This document shows positions 1 to 8,841 of a DNA stretch of 64,000 nt, in pieces; positions within the stretch are counted from its first letter, which is position 1, and every line of letters begins with the position of its first letter. Source of the stretch: Lachnospiraceae bacterium UBA3282 (GTDB taxonomy: Bacteria > Bacillota > Clostridia > Lachnospirales > Lachnospiraceae); assembly GCA_002361735.1 (NCBI GenBank), contig DETS01000011.1, forward strand, positions 1 to 64,000. Reading direction: 5' to 3'. Below the pieces are notes generated by a model. That model was not told the origin of the DNA. It ran no database searches and was given only the letters and a program-made list of their open reading frames with translations. The translations under genes were made by a program, and so were the position numbers.

Positions 1-28
1 AAATAAAATAATTGTTCTGATCAAATCG

Positions 29-1177
29 CTACTCTCCAAACATTCTTCTGATAAATTCGTGGGTCTGCGCCTCTACCGCAAGAATTTCCTCCACCGTAGG
101 GCTTTCCACGTAGCTGTGCGATTCCATAGCTGCCTGAATCAGTTCCGGAATCTGTAAAAACTGAATTTTTTTCTGTAAAAAGAGTGCTACCGCCCTCTCG
201 TTTGCCGCATTGAAGACCGTAGGCATCGATCCGCCCCGTTTTCCGGCTTCGTACGCCAGCGCCAGCCCCCGAAAGGTCTCCGTGTCAGGCTTCTCAAACG
301 TAAGGCTTCCTAGTTTACATAAATCAACGCGGTCACCTTTCATCGGTCGTCTGTCCGGATAAAAGAGCGCGTACTGGATGGGCAGCTTCATGTCCGGCAC
401 TCCCATCTGTCCCACGATCGCACCGTCCGCAAACTGCACCGCCGAATGCAGGATGCTCTGGGGATGTACCACCACCTCGATCTGCGAGAAATCCACATCA
501 AAGAGCCACTTTGCCTCCATTACTTCAAGCCCTTTGTTGCAAAGGGAAGCAGAGTCTATGGTAACTTTGGGGCCCATATTCCAGTTGGGATGCTTAAGGG
601 CTTCCTCCGCAGTCATATCTGCGAGTTCCTCTCTGGTCTTACCCCGGAAAGGACCGCCCGAAGCGGTAAGCAGGATTTTTTCCACCTGCGAACGCTTCTC
701 CCCGTGCAGCGCCTGAAAAATGGCGCTGTGTTCGCTGTCCACAGGCAGGATGGAAACCTTCATCTCTCTGGCAAAAGGCATAATGATATGCCCCGCCGTC
801 ACCAGGGTTTCCTTATTTGCCAGAGCGATATGCTTTCCCGCCTCGATTGCGGCAATGGTGGGTCTGATTCCGATCATTCCCACAATGCCGGTAACCAGGG
901 TATTCATCTCCTGCTCCGTCGCGACTTCTAACAGCCCATCCATACCGCTGACTATGCGCACGGGCAGATCCCTCACCCGTTCCCGCAGATCAGCCGCGGC
1001 AACTTCTTCCCAGAGGGCGGCAGTCTTTGGCAAAAACTCCCTGATCTGTGCCTCCATAAGCTCCACATTGGAATTTGCCGCCAGAGACACCACCTGCAGA
1101 TCTTTTTCTTTCCTGACGATTTCCAGCGTCTGCGTCCCAATCGAACCTGTAGAACCCAAAATACCAATCTTTTTCAT
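29..1177 (-). CDS. dxr: 1-deoxy-D-xylulose 5-phosphate reductoisomerase (Dxr)
   Basis: Converts DXP to 2-C-methyl-D-erythritol 4-phosphate with NADPH, the committed step of the MEP isoprenoid pathway, in the cytoplasm. The 382-residue protein has the family's usual length. It opens with the nucleotide-binding turn GSTGSIG (about residues 8-14). It also carries the active-site stretches ASGGPFRG and HPNWNMGPKVTIDSA near residues 175-210. ATG start, with cdsA ending 14 bases upstream. It is the last gene seen of the pyrH-frr-uppS-cdsA-dxr series; in Bacillus the next gene would be the site-2 protease rasP, outside this window. Identity is secure. Confidence 0.97.
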   Translation of the reverse strand: MKKIGILGSTGSIGTQTLEIVRKEKDLQVVSLAANSNVELMEAQIREFLPKTAALWEEVAAADLRERVRDLPVRIVSGMDGLLEVATEQEMNTLVTGIVGMIGIRPTIAAIEAGKHIALANKETLVTAGHIIMPFAREMKVSILPVDSEHSAIFQALHGEKRSQVEKILLTASGGPFRGKTREELADMTAEEALKHPNWNMGPKVTIDSASLCNKGLEVMEAKWLFDVDFSQIEVVVHPQSILHSAVQFADGAIVGQMGVPDMKLPIQYALFYPDRRPMKGDRVDLCKLGSLTFEKPDTETFRGLALAYEAGKRGGSMPTVFNAANERAVALFLQKKIQFLQIPELIQAAMESHSYVESPTVEEILAVEAQTHEFIRRMFGE

Positions 1178-1191
1178 CTTTTGTCCCCCAA

Positions 1192-2037
1192 CTAATAGTT
1201 TGTGATCAGGCTGATGCCGATATAGACGATCGGCGCTGCCACGATCACGCTGTCAAAACGATCCATGATCCCGCCATGTCCCGGTATCAGCTTCCCGTAG
1301 TCCTTGATCTCATGATCCCGCTTTACCGCCGAAGCTGCCAGATCTCCTATCATGGACACAAACGCTCCCGCCGCGCCAAGCACCGCCGCAAAGGGCAAAG
1401 CCAGCGTGATTCCGGTATAAACGTTGATCACAAAGTGCGTGTATATCACAAACAGGACTGCCGCGCCAAGCACGCCCCCTATCGCACCCTCCACCGACTT
1501 TTTCGGGCTTAATTTCGGCGTCATCTTGTGTTTCCCGATCAGCACGCCTACACAGTAAGCGCAGGTGTCGCTCCCCCAGGAAGCCAAAAACACGAACCAC
1601 ACCAGATAGATACCGTCGTCAAACCCTTCACGAAGCAGATAGAGAAAAGATAACATCACCGGTCCGTAAAAGAACGAAAACATCGCCGCCATGATTTGAT
1701 TCGCATGGTACTTCGGAAACGTAAACACATAGACGAACAAAAAGGCAAGAAACGCCGCCACGATCACCATCATCATTGCCGGATAAACCAACGCCATGTC
1801 TCTTGCAAGCGCCAGCCCGATCATCCCGTAATACACAAGCGTCATCACCAGACCTAAAATAACCGGAGCGCTTGGATTCACAGCTTCTCCGCGCACCTTA
1901 CAGGCTCTCGTCAATTCCTGATAAGCTGCCATGGAAACCCCGAAAAGAACCACTGCCATCAGCGCGCCGCCGGTCAAAAAAACCAACAATGCAATCGCCA
2001 CCAGCGCAATGCCACTCAATAATCTTGTACGAAACAT
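1192..2037 (-). CDS. cdsA: Phosphatidate cytidylyltransferase (CDP-diglyceride synthase)
   Basis: Makes CDP-diacylglycerol from phosphatidic acid and CTP for phospholipid synthesis; an integral membrane enzyme. The 281-residue protein is mostly hydrophobic helices. It ends with the CdsA signature: a KRDHEIKDYGKLIPGHGG run followed by the metal-binding DRFDS (about residues 240-265). ATG start with GGAGG just upstream; uppS ends 8 bases before it, so translation is probably coupled. Its place between uppS and dxr matches Bacillus. Confidence 0.96.
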   Translation of the reverse strand: MFRTRLLSGIALVAIALLVFLTGGALMAVVLFGVSMAAYQELTRACKVRGEAVNPSAPVILGLVMTLVYYGMIGLALARDMALVYPAMMMVIVAAFLAFLFVYVFTFPKYHANQIMAAMFSFFYGPVMLSFLYLLREGFDDGIYLVWFVFLASWGSDTCAYCVGVLIGKHKMTPKLSPKKSVEGAIGGVLGAAVLFVIYTHFVINVYTGITLALPFAAVLGAAGAFVSMIGDLAASAVKRDHEIKDYGKLIPGHGGIMDRFDSVIVAAPIVYIGISLITNY

Positions 2038-2045
2038 AGCGCCTC

Positions 2046-2774
2046 CTATTCCTTGACCAGACCGTATCGTCTGTCCCTCTTATTATATGCCTCCACAGCC
2101 TTTTCCAATTCTTCTTTTGAAAAATCAGGCCAGGCCACGGGTGTAAAATAAAACTCCGTATAAGCGAGCTGCCAAAGCAGAAAGTTTGAGATTCGCTGCT
2201 CATTGCAGGTGCGGATCAAAAGATCGGGCTCCGGAATGCCCTCCGTATCCAAAGCCTCCCCAAAGCGCTCCTCCGTGATCCTCTCCGGGGCGAGCGCTCC
2301 GTCCTGCACCTGTTTTGCCAGCTTTTTTACGGCGCGCACAATTTCGTCTCTGCCCCCGTAATTGATGGCGATCTGAAAATGCAGCCCAGTATTGTCCTTC
2401 GTGGCTGCCTCCAGTTCCCCGATTCGCTTTCTGATATCCTCATCCAACCGGGATTTTTCCCCGATCACGCGCACACACATGTTATTTTTTGCCGCCGTCT
2501 TTAAACAGGTCTTCATATAATTCCGCAAAAGCCCCATCAGCGCATCCACCTCGTCCGCAGGGCGGTTCCAGTTCTCCGTGCTGAAAGCATACACCGTCAG
2601 GTACTGTATCCCCATGCGGTAAGCCTCCTCGCAGATGACCTCCACTGTCTTCGCACCCTGTACATGCCCATAGTTTCTGGGCATTCCCTTACTCTTTGCC
2701 CATCTGCCGTTGCCGTCCAGAATAATGGCGACATGCCGTGGTATCTTCCTCGCCTCTGATGTCATATCACCCAT
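2046..2774 (-). CDS. uppS: Undecaprenyl diphosphate synthase (cis-prenyltransferase)
   Basis: Adds isopentenyl units in cis to farnesyl diphosphate to give the C55 carrier lipid for cell-wall synthesis. At 242 residues it is normal length. The catalytic LDGNGRWAK motif lies near residue 20, GGRDEIVRA in the middle, and the late signature PDLLIRTCNEQRISNF near residue 200. The CN pair before E replaces the more usual SG/GG; this is not expected to abolish catalysis. I chose the first ATG because AGGAAGGG lies 10 bases before it; an ATG three codons later has a poorer site. A 134-base gap with a hairpin separates it from frr. Confidence 0.95.
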   Translation of the reverse strand: MGDMTSEARKIPRHVAIILDGNGRWAKSKGMPRNYGHVQGAKTVEVICEEAYRMGIQYLTVYAFSTENWNRPADEVDALMGLLRNYMKTCLKTAAKNNMCVRVIGEKSRLDEDIRKRIGELEAATKDNTGLHFQIAINYGGRDEIVRAVKKLAKQVQDGALAPERITEERFGEALDTEGIPEPDLLIRTCNEQRISNFLLWQLAYTEFYFTPVAWPDFSKEELEKAVEAYNKRDRRYGLVKE

Positions 2775-2835
2775 ACTATTTTAGCCCTTCCTGCCGTCCA
2801 TCCGTTGAATATATTATGTAAGCCTCTAAACGGAA

Positions 2836-2869
2836 AGGGGCAACAGAATCTCCCATTCTGTAAGCCCCT
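2836..2869 (-). terminator. Hairpin between frr and uppS (possible attenuator)
   Basis: Arms 2836-2841 and 2864-2869 pair over 6 bp, and 2843-2849 with 2855-2861 over 7 bp, around a 5-base loop. On the minus strand the stem is followed by TTTCCGTTT, a poor T tract. It could terminate partly or be a processing or stability element between frr and uppS. The remaining 100 bases of the gap hold no gene or clear promoter. Confidence 0.45.
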
Positions 2870-2908
2870 CAAAACTCCATTTCTAATAATCCGGCACCGC
2901 CTGAACCG

Positions 2909-3460
2909 TTACACAGTCAGAATCTCTTTGGATTTCTCATCGATCAGCTTATCCACATCTTTGATAAACTTATCGGTCAATTTCTGCAGCTTTTCCTCCA
3001 ACTCTTTGATCTCATCCTCGGAAACCTCGGTCTTTGCCAGCTTTTTCAAAGCATCGTTGCCGTCCCGTCTGGTATTGCGGATCGCCACCTTATTCTCCTC
3101 GCCCCGCTTTTTGATATCCTTTACCAGCTCCTTACGGCGCTCCTCCGTGAGTTCCGGGAAAACCAGACGAATCAGGGAACCGTCGTTTGTGGGTGTGATG
3201 CCCACATCCGATGCCAGAATCGCCTTTTCGATTTCCTTGATCAGACTCTTTTCCCAAGGCGCAATCTGTAAAATCCGTGCTTCGGGAACCGTGATATTCC
3301 CCACCTGCTGGATCGGTGTGGGCGTCCCGTAATAATCCACCTTAATCTTATCGAGGACATGGGGATTCGCGCGTCCCGCACGGATCGTACCCAGATCGTT
3401 TACCAGAAAGTCATAGGACTTCTGCATTTTTTCCTCATAAGGCTTTAATCTCTCGTCCAT
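2909..3460 (-). CDS. frr: Ribosome recycling factor
   Basis: Splits post-termination ribosomes together with EF-G. The 183-residue protein is alpha-helical with the two-domain RRF pattern: an N-terminal helix, a beta domain with DYYGTPTPIQQVG and a long C-terminal helical bundle with RRDGNDALKKL. ATG start with GGAGG seven bases upstream. It follows pyrH by 36 bases, the standard pyrH-frr pair. Confidence 0.97.
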   Translation of the reverse strand: MDERLKPYEEKMQKSYDFLVNDLGTIRAGRANPHVLDKIKVDYYGTPTPIQQVGNITVPEARILQIAPWEKSLIKEIEKAILASDVGITPTNDGSLIRLVFPELTEERRKELVKDIKKRGEENKVAIRNTRRDGNDALKKLAKTEVSEDEIKELEEKLQKLTDKFIKDVDKLIDEKSKEILTV

Positions 3461-3496
3461 ACTTACCTCCGACTGCCTTTTTTCTGTATCATACGG

Positions 3497-4192
3497 CTAC
3501 ACAGTCACCTTTGTGCCGTTAAATTCACCCTTCACGGTGTTGACGATGCTGTTTTCCTCATTCAGTCCAAACACCCACATGGGCATCTTATTGTCCCGGG
3601 CCAGAATGGATGCCGTCATATCGACCACCTGCAGATTTTTCGCAATCACCTCATCGATCGAGACCTCGTCATATTTCCCGGCATTCGGATTGCTCCGCGG
3701 ATCGTCGTCATAGACGCCGTCCACCGCCTTTGCCAGAAGAATCACATCCGCATCAACTTCAACAGCACGCAGCACTACTCCGGTATCCGTTGAAAAATAA
3801 GGATGCCCTGTCCCTCCCGCAAAGAAGACTACCATATTTCTCGCAAAATACTTGTTTGCCCTGTCCTTAGAAAAAAGCTTCGTAAAAGAGCCGCATTCAA
3901 ACGGGGTCAGAATCGACGTCATCATGCCCACAGAGCGAAAAATTTCCGACACATAAATGCAGTTCATGATCGTAGCAAGCATTCCGATCTGATCCGCTTT
4001 CGTCCTGTCGATGTTCTCGCTGGATCTGCCGCGCCAGAAATTACCGCCGCCGATCACAATACCGACCTGAATCCCGTCGTCCACAAGCTGTTTTACCTGT
4101 ACGGCTACCCCTCTCACCGTCTCCTCGTCAAACCCGGTCTTCTTCTCGCCCGCAAGGGCTTCTCCGCTTAACTTCAAGAGTATACGCTTCAT
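3497..4192 (-). CDS. pyrH: UMP kinase
   Basis: Phosphorylates UMP to UDP; a hexameric cytoplasmic enzyme of the amino-acid kinase fold, normally regulated by GTP and UTP. The 231 residues include the N-terminal KLSGEALAG, the nucleotide-binding GGGNFWRGR and a DPRSNPNA stretch near residue 165. In related genomes pyrH directly follows tsf; here the gene before it is a bactofilin 66 bases upstream, and tsf lies 11 kb away. No clear promoter was found in those 66 bases, so it may be read from upstream. Confidence 0.97.
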   Translation of the reverse strand: MKRILLKLSGEALAGEKKTGFDEETVRGVAVQVKQLVDDGIQVGIVIGGGNFWRGRSSENIDRTKADQIGMLATIMNCIYVSEIFRSVGMMTSILTPFECGSFTKLFSKDRANKYFARNMVVFFAGGTGHPYFSTDTGVVLRAVEVDADVILLAKAVDGVYDDDPRSNPNAGKYDEVSIDEVIAKNLQVVDMTASILARDNKMPMWVFGLNEENSIVNTVKGEFNGTKVTV

Positions 4193-4258
4193 ATTATACC
4201 GCTCCCCTGTGTACCCGGATTTTTCTTTCCCGAATGCTCTGTCGTATGAGACCCTGCC

Positions 4259-5254
4259 TTATTTTTTCTTCTTGAATTCCTCGAAGAAGGAGGTCGGATT
4301 CACATCCGCATAGCACTGGGAACACATACCCTCGATCACCGCACCGTTGTTGATCTGCACGGACTTGGACTTGATGTTGCCCATCACGATTGCCGTGGTA
4401 TCCAAAATAACGGGACCCTGTACGTCGATATCGCCCTTAACGGCACCTGCAACCACTGCACTGGTAGCCGTGATGTTACCGATCACGACGGAGCTCTGTC
4501 CGATCTTTACGCTGCCGGCACTATTCACTTCGCCGGTAATCTTAGCGCCCTCGGCAAAAATCTCAGCCGCCTTGGAATTACCCTGGATCGTACCCGTGAT
4601 ATTGAGCTTACCCAGAATATCCAGATTACCGTTTACCGTACCGATCAGTTCCATGGAACCCTCAGATACAATATCACCTGTTATTGTCATGCCTTCCGTG
4701 ACAACTGCCGTCTCATCTACCGCTACGCGGTTTGCCTGTACCTCCATTGCTTTTCCTTTCCCTCCGCCATTCTCCTCTTTCTCTGCGGTTGCTTCTGCTA
4801 AAATTTCCTCTGCCATTTCAGGTTCTGCCTCCTCTTTCTTTTCTTCAATTACTGCTTCTGCCGCCGGTTCTTCGATCACAGGCTCCTCGATCACGATTTC
4901 CTCGGCTGCCGTATCTTCGATCAGGGCATCTTCGATTGCCGGTTCTTCCGTCAGAAGGTCTTCCAGCACCGGATCCGCTGCCAAAACTTCCTCAACCACC
5001 GGTTCCGCTGTCAAAACTTCTTCGACCACCGGCTCTGCCGCAGGTGCGGGCTCCGCTTCCGGTATTGCCCCAAGATCTCCCATCTCCTCGATCTTATCCA
5101 GCATACCGCTCAGATCCATGGATGCAAGCGCATCACCGGCATCCGGCTTTCCCGCAGCTTCTCCGGCTTGTCCCTGAGCCGCCATCTCTTCTTCGGGCAT
5201 CAGCTCGTTGACCGCCTGGGATAAGTCGTCCTTCAAATCCGTAAAAAATCCCAT
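4259..5254 (-). CDS. Bactofilin-domain protein with long acidic N-terminal region
   Basis: Bactofilins polymerise without nucleotides into beta-helical filaments and often position cell-wall enzymes. The bactofilin domain lies at about residues 180-310 (TEGMTITGDIVSEGSMELIG and following short repeats such as GNITATSAVVAGAVKGDIDVQG). Residues about 60-165 are a disordered, Glu/Ala/Pro-rich stretch built on repeats of PVVEEVL/EEPAIED type. The C terminus has a CSQC motif and a basic KKKK tail. Start: ATG with GGAGG eight bases upstream. It lies 18 bases after the polysaccharide deacetylase, suggesting a shared transcript and a wall-related role (inference). Confidence 0.85.
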   Translation of the reverse strand: MGFFTDLKDDLSQAVNELMPEEEMAAQGQAGEAAGKPDAGDALASMDLSGMLDKIEEMGDLGAIPEAEPAPAAEPVVEEVLTAEPVVEEVLAADPVLEDLLTEEPAIEDALIEDTAAEEIVIEEPVIEEPAAEAVIEEKKEEAEPEMAEEILAEATAEKEENGGGKGKAMEVQANRVAVDETAVVTEGMTITGDIVSEGSMELIGTVNGNLDILGKLNITGTIQGNSKAAEIFAEGAKITGEVNSAGSVKIGQSSVVIGNITATSAVVAGAVKGDIDVQGPVILDTTAIVMGNIKSKSVQINNGAVIEGMCSQCYADVNPTSFFEEFKKKK

Positions 5255-5272
5255 TCCCTAATCCTCCATTCT

Positions 5273-6187
5273 TTATTCATTACTGATATGATGAATCGGT
5301 TCCGTCTCATCTGTGATCGGAACGATCTCCGTATCTTCCATCTCTTGAATCTTCTCAATCAACGCCGGCAGCGCCTGCACCGTCGAATCCTTATCCGCAG
5401 CGTCATGAAGCAAAATGATCGCCTCCTGAAACTCCGAAAGCCTGGCGGTAGAGTTTCTCACAACCGCCTCCGGGCTGATGTAAGCCGAAGAAGCGTCTCC
5501 CGAGGACACATTCCAGTCAAAATAGGTCATGTCCTGCCCCTCCAGATACTCAATCAGCTCGTGCATGTCCACCCTGCTGACCGTATTACTGCTGCCGCCC
5601 GGGAATCTGCAGTATCGGCACCAGACGCCTGTCGTCTCATAGAGAAATTCCTGCAGCTTGCTAAGATCCTCCACATAGCTTTCCCGAGATTGGTAAATTT
5701 CATTATATTTATGGCTGAAGGAGTGCATCGCAAGCGTATGCCCCTCCTCAACGATCCTTTTATATAACGACTGATATTTTTCTTCCGTCTTCCCCACGAC
5801 GAAGAAGGTCGCTTTCACGTCATACTCTGCCAGAATATCTAAAATCCTGCCGGTATTGCTGCTGGGACCGTCATCAAAGGTCAGATAGACCTTCCGGCTG
5901 CCATCTCCCTGTGCTGCGGCTTCTGCCGTCTCGGAAGTATCCCGCTGAAACTCGCTCACACCGGAGGCGGTATACAGCGCTGCGCTCTGTTCTCCTTCTT
6001 CTAACGTCTGGTCCTGTGCCATCGCCGGGACGGCTCCCTCTTTGAGCTCCCGAAGCTGCCGCCTCGCATCATAGAGACCTACACCCAGAATCACACAGAG
6101 AATCGACAAAATCAGTATCGTGGAAAGCGGAATGATAACGAGCAGCCGTTTCATCAACTGAAAATGCGCATCCTGTTCCGCATCCAT
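5273..6187 (-). CDS. Membrane-anchored polysaccharide deacetylase (NodB domain, CE4)
   Basis: Probably removes N-acetyl groups from peptidoglycan or another extracellular polysaccharide. A single N-terminal membrane segment (about residues 13-35) is followed by a linker and the NodB domain. Visible motifs are TFDDGP (catalytic and metal Asp), HSFSH (metal His) and RFPGGSS (motif 3). About 304 residues. AAGGAG lies 9 bases before the ATG at 6187 but only 3 bases before the ATG at 6193, so I chose the inner start. Its neighbour is a bactofilin, a class known elsewhere to scaffold wall enzymes. The exact substrate cannot be read from sequence. Confidence 0.88.
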   Translation of the reverse strand: MDAEQDAHFQLMKRLLVIIPLSTILILSILCVILGVGLYDARRQLRELKEGAVPAMAQDQTLEEGEQSAALYTASGVSEFQRDTSETAEAAAQGDGSRKVYLTFDDGPSSNTGRILDILAEYDVKATFFVVGKTEEKYQSLYKRIVEEGHTLAMHSFSHKYNEIYQSRESYVEDLSKLQEFLYETTGVWCRYCRFPGGSSNTVSRVDMHELIEYLEGQDMTYFDWNVSSGDASSAYISPEAVVRNSTARLSEFQEAIILLHDAADKDSTVQALPALIEKIQEMEDTEIVPITDETEPIHHISNE

Positions 6188-6217
6188 CTTCATCGGCTCC
6201 TTTGTATCTCTTATCCC

Positions 6218-6225
6218 ACATTCTC
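6218..6225 (-). promoter_or_regulatory. Possible extended -10 promoter of the deacetylase-bactofilin genes
   Basis: Read on the minus strand, TGATATAGT gives an extended -10 about 30 bases before the deacetylase start. No good -35 is present at 16-18 bases. The rest of the 200-base gap up to the divergent acetyltransferase holds that gene's promoter and an A-rich stretch, but no gene. Confidence 0.35.
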
Positions 6226-6328
6226 TTATACTATATCACATCTAAAGGATTACGAAAAGAATTTTTAAAAAAAAGCGCAAGAAAAATTTGTTATTCCCAT
6301 AATCCGCGGGAATGCCGCCTTTTATGAC

Positions 6329-6357
6329 TTGCAAAGTGAGCAATATTCCAGTATGAT
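6329..6357 (+). promoter_or_regulatory. SigA-type promoter of the Eis-like acetyltransferase
   Basis: TTGCAA at 6329-6334 and TATGAT at 6352-6357 are separated by 17 bases, about 38 bases before the ATG. It points to an independent single-gene transcript. Confidence 0.65.
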
Positions 6358-6394
6358 TTAAGTACCAAAACCACTATACAGAACGAGGCATCCT

Positions 6395-7642
6395 ATGAAG
6401 GAACAGCATCAGACTCATACATATCTTGAAACAGACGGCGAATTTAAGATGCGCGAATTGGACAAAGGCGACCTGGAACAGTTCAATTCTCTGCTGCAGT
6501 ACGCTTTTCAGGTCACTTCCTATGACCTGTTCCAGACCGGCTGGAAGCAGGACGAAATCAAATACGCAAAGCGGCCGATCCTGGAAGAAGCCTACGTCGT
6601 CGGATGGTTTTATCACGACAAACTGGCTTCCATGATCGTTGTCTATTCCATGAAAGTCAATGTGCATGATATCATTATGGATATGGGCGGCATTACCGGT
6701 GTTGCCACTTATCCCGAATATACCGGACGGGGATTGATACACTCGCTTATGCGCCGCGCCTTAAACTACATGCGCGATCAAAAAATGCGCATTTCATTTC
6801 TTTATCCCTACTCTATTCCCTTCTACCGCAAAATGGGCTGGGAAATCGTATCAGACAAGCTCTCTTTTACCGTCAGGGATACACAGCTGCCAAAGGTACG
6901 CCCCGTCAGCGGCATGGTGGAGCGTGTCGATCTGGATTCCGAAGACTATCACAATGTACATTCTTATTTTGCCCTGCAAAGGCACGGCACCCTGATCCGC
7001 GACGCCCTTGCGTGGGAGGAATACTGGCGCTGGGATAATGAGGATATCATCGTCGCAGTCTATTACAGCAAAGAACACAAGCCCTTGGGATACGTGGTTT
7101 ATTATATCGCAAACGAGATTTTTCATATTAAGGAAATGGTCTACCTTAACATCGAGGCAAACTACGGGCTATGGAATTACATCAGCGCCCATTTCTCAAT
7201 GATCACCCAGGTACAGGGAGACAACTATTCCGGGGAACCGATGGCCTATCTGTTTGAGGACAGCGAAATTACCGAAACGATCTCACCCTATATCATGGCG
7301 CGTATTATTGATGTCAGGGAATTTCTGTCAGAATATCCGTTTCAGATACAGCCGGAAGATTTCAAACTGCATTTTCGGGTACACGACACGATGATGCCCT
7401 GGAATGACGGCGATTACATGGTGTCGTGGCGCGAAGGAAAAACCGTCTGCGAGCAGGTGGAAAACAATCAGTCCATCAATGTCGTAGAGTTGTCCGTCAA
7501 TACACTGACTGCCATGCTGATGGGCTACAAACGTCCCTCCTATCTGTACGAACATGAACGGATCCGGACAGAATACTATATGCTGACATGGCTGGAGCGC
7601 CTGATTCCGGTCGAAAAGCCCTATTTCTCCGATTACTTTTAA
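6395..7642 (+). CDS. Eis-like GNAT N-acetyltransferase
   Basis: A 415-residue cytoplasmic protein with the Eis-family layout: an N-terminal GNAT domain with an acetyl-CoA loop near residues 100-125 (VATYPEYTGRGLIHSLMRRAL), a second GNAT-like domain, and a C-terminal SCP2-like region. Eis relatives acetylate amines of aminoglycosides, peptides or other small molecules; the substrate here is unknown. ATG start with GAGG about nine bases upstream. It is the only plus-strand gene between tsf and pyrH besides the C39-like gene. Its TAA overlaps the stop of the convergent M20 gene (7639-7642), with no intrinsic terminator seen. Confidence 0.85.
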   Translation: MKEQHQTHTYLETDGEFKMRELDKGDLEQFNSLLQYAFQVTSYDLFQTGWKQDEIKYAKRPILEEAYVVGWFYHDKLASMIVVYSMKVNVHDIIMDMGGITGVATYPEYTGRGLIHSLMRRALNYMRDQKMRISFLYPYSIPFYRKMGWEIVSDKLSFTVRDTQLPKVRPVSGMVERVDLDSEDYHNVHSYFALQRHGTLIRDALAWEEYWRWDNEDIIVAVYYSKEHKPLGYVVYYIANEIFHIKEMVYLNIEANYGLWNYISAHFSMITQVQGDNYSGEPMAYLFEDSEITETISPYIMARIIDVREFLSEYPFQIQPEDFKLHFRVHDTMMPWNDGDYMVSWREGKTVCEQVENNQSINVVELSVNTLTAMLMGYKRPSYLYEHERIRTEYYMLTWLERLIPVEKPYFSDYF

Positions 7643-8820
7643 AGCAGCGCCCTTTCAAGCAGCGCCGCAAGATACTGCGCGGCAGGCAGGATCGCACTTT
7701 CTTCCACACAAAACGCCGGATGGTGGATCTGTTTTCCCACCCCGACGCCTATCTTTACATAACAGCCGGGTAGCTTTCTTCCCACAGTATCCCGATCCTC
7801 ATAATAGGAAAAGTCGTCTCCGCCCAGGGAACTTTCTTCCGGCACGGTTATCATCCCGCATTCTTCCGCCACTTCCTCACAGAGCCTCGCCATCCCGGTG
7901 TCATTATCAACAGCCGGCGGTCCCGGCGTCCACACGATTTCAGCCTCCGCTCCGTATGCTGCCGCGGTTCTCTCTGCAATCTCCCTGATCCGCCGCTTAC
8001 ACAGCGCACGATCCTCCCTGTCCATAGTGCGCACCGTGCCCTCCATCTCCGCCTCGGGCGGAATGACATTCCAGGTCGCTCCCGCCTGCATCCTGGTCAC
8101 GCTCACAAGCGCCGGATGAAACGCGTTCACATTGCGGCTGACGATGGACTGCAGCGCCTGTATGATTGCCGCCGAGACCAGAATCGAATCCACACCGTCA
8201 TCGGGATGTGCCCCGTGGCAGCCGACTCCCCGCACACGGATCATAAAACGATCCACCGCCGCCGCCACATATCCCTCTCTGATGCCGACTACCCCCACCT
8301 CATTGGTCGGATCGGCGTGAAAACCCCATATCTGCCCGACGTCATTCATCACATCCGTCTCCAGGATCTTCAGCGCCCCGTGGGATTCCTCCTCTCCGGG
8401 CTGAAAGATAAACTTTACCGTTCCGGCGAACCGCTCTCTCTTTCTTTTTAACAAAATCGCCGCTCCGATTCCCGCCACGATATGAAAGTCATGCCCGCAG
8501 GCATGCATTTTCCCTACCGTTTCCGAGCGATACGAAAGCGCCGTCTCCTCCACAACAGGAAGCGCATCGATATCGCAGCGAAGTGCGATCGTCCTCTCCC
8601 CGCCGCTTGGTGTCCCTTTTGTGCCATGCACGACCGCCGCCAGTCCCGTGTCCGGCGAACAGGGAAGGATTTCTATCCCCTCTTCTGTCAAAAGCGTCCT
8701 GATTTTTGCCGTGGTCTCCCACTCCTCATACGACAGCTCCGGATGTCTGTGAAACCATTCAAAGTTCTCTTTCAGGTATTGTTCCAGCTGTTCTTCTCCC
8801 GCAGACTTATTTTTCAACAT
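7639..8820 (-). CDS. M20 family amidohydrolase (aminoacylase/carboxypeptidase type)
   Basis: Metal-dependent hydrolase that cleaves N-acyl amino acids or small peptides in the cytoplasm. The 393 residues carry the M20D motif MHACGHDFH (about residue 115), the FIFQPGEEE catalytic stretch (about 155) and GDDFSYYED near the C terminus. It starts 21 bases after the oppC stop with GGAGG upstream, so it is most likely the last gene of the peptide-transporter operon and would act on the imported substrate. Alternatives within the family include N-acetyl-diaminopimelate deacetylase and indole-acetyl-amino-acid hydrolase homologues; these cannot be separated here. Confidence 0.88.
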   Translation of the reverse strand: MLKNKSAGEEQLEQYLKENFEWFHRHPELSYEEWETTAKIRTLLTEEGIEILPCSPDTGLAAVVHGTKGTPSGGERTIALRCDIDALPVVEETALSYRSETVGKMHACGHDFHIVAGIGAAILLKRKRERFAGTVKFIFQPGEEESHGALKILETDVMNDVGQIWGFHADPTNEVGVVGIREGYVAAAVDRFMIRVRGVGCHGAHPDDGVDSILVSAAIIQALQSIVSRNVNAFHPALVSVTRMQAGATWNVIPPEAEMEGTVRTMDREDRALCKRRIREIAERTAAAYGAEAEIVWTPGPPAVDNDTGMARLCEEVAEECGMITVPEESSLGGDDFSYYEDRDTVGRKLPGCYVKIGVGVGKQIHHPAFCVEESAILPAAQYLAALLERALL

Positions 8821-8841
8821 TCTTCCTCCATCCGCTTTTCG

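Noticed and set aside
1216..1223. GCCGATAT on the plus strand
   Set aside because: It is inside cdsA on the opposite strand with no gene downstream in that direction.
4193..4198. TATAAT touching the pyrH start codon
   Set aside because: A promoter there would start inside the coding sequence and leave no leader, and no -35 is present.
4347..5211. Long plus-strand frames opposite the bactofilin
   Set aside because: They mirror the repeats of the minus-strand gene; no ribosome site or known domain.
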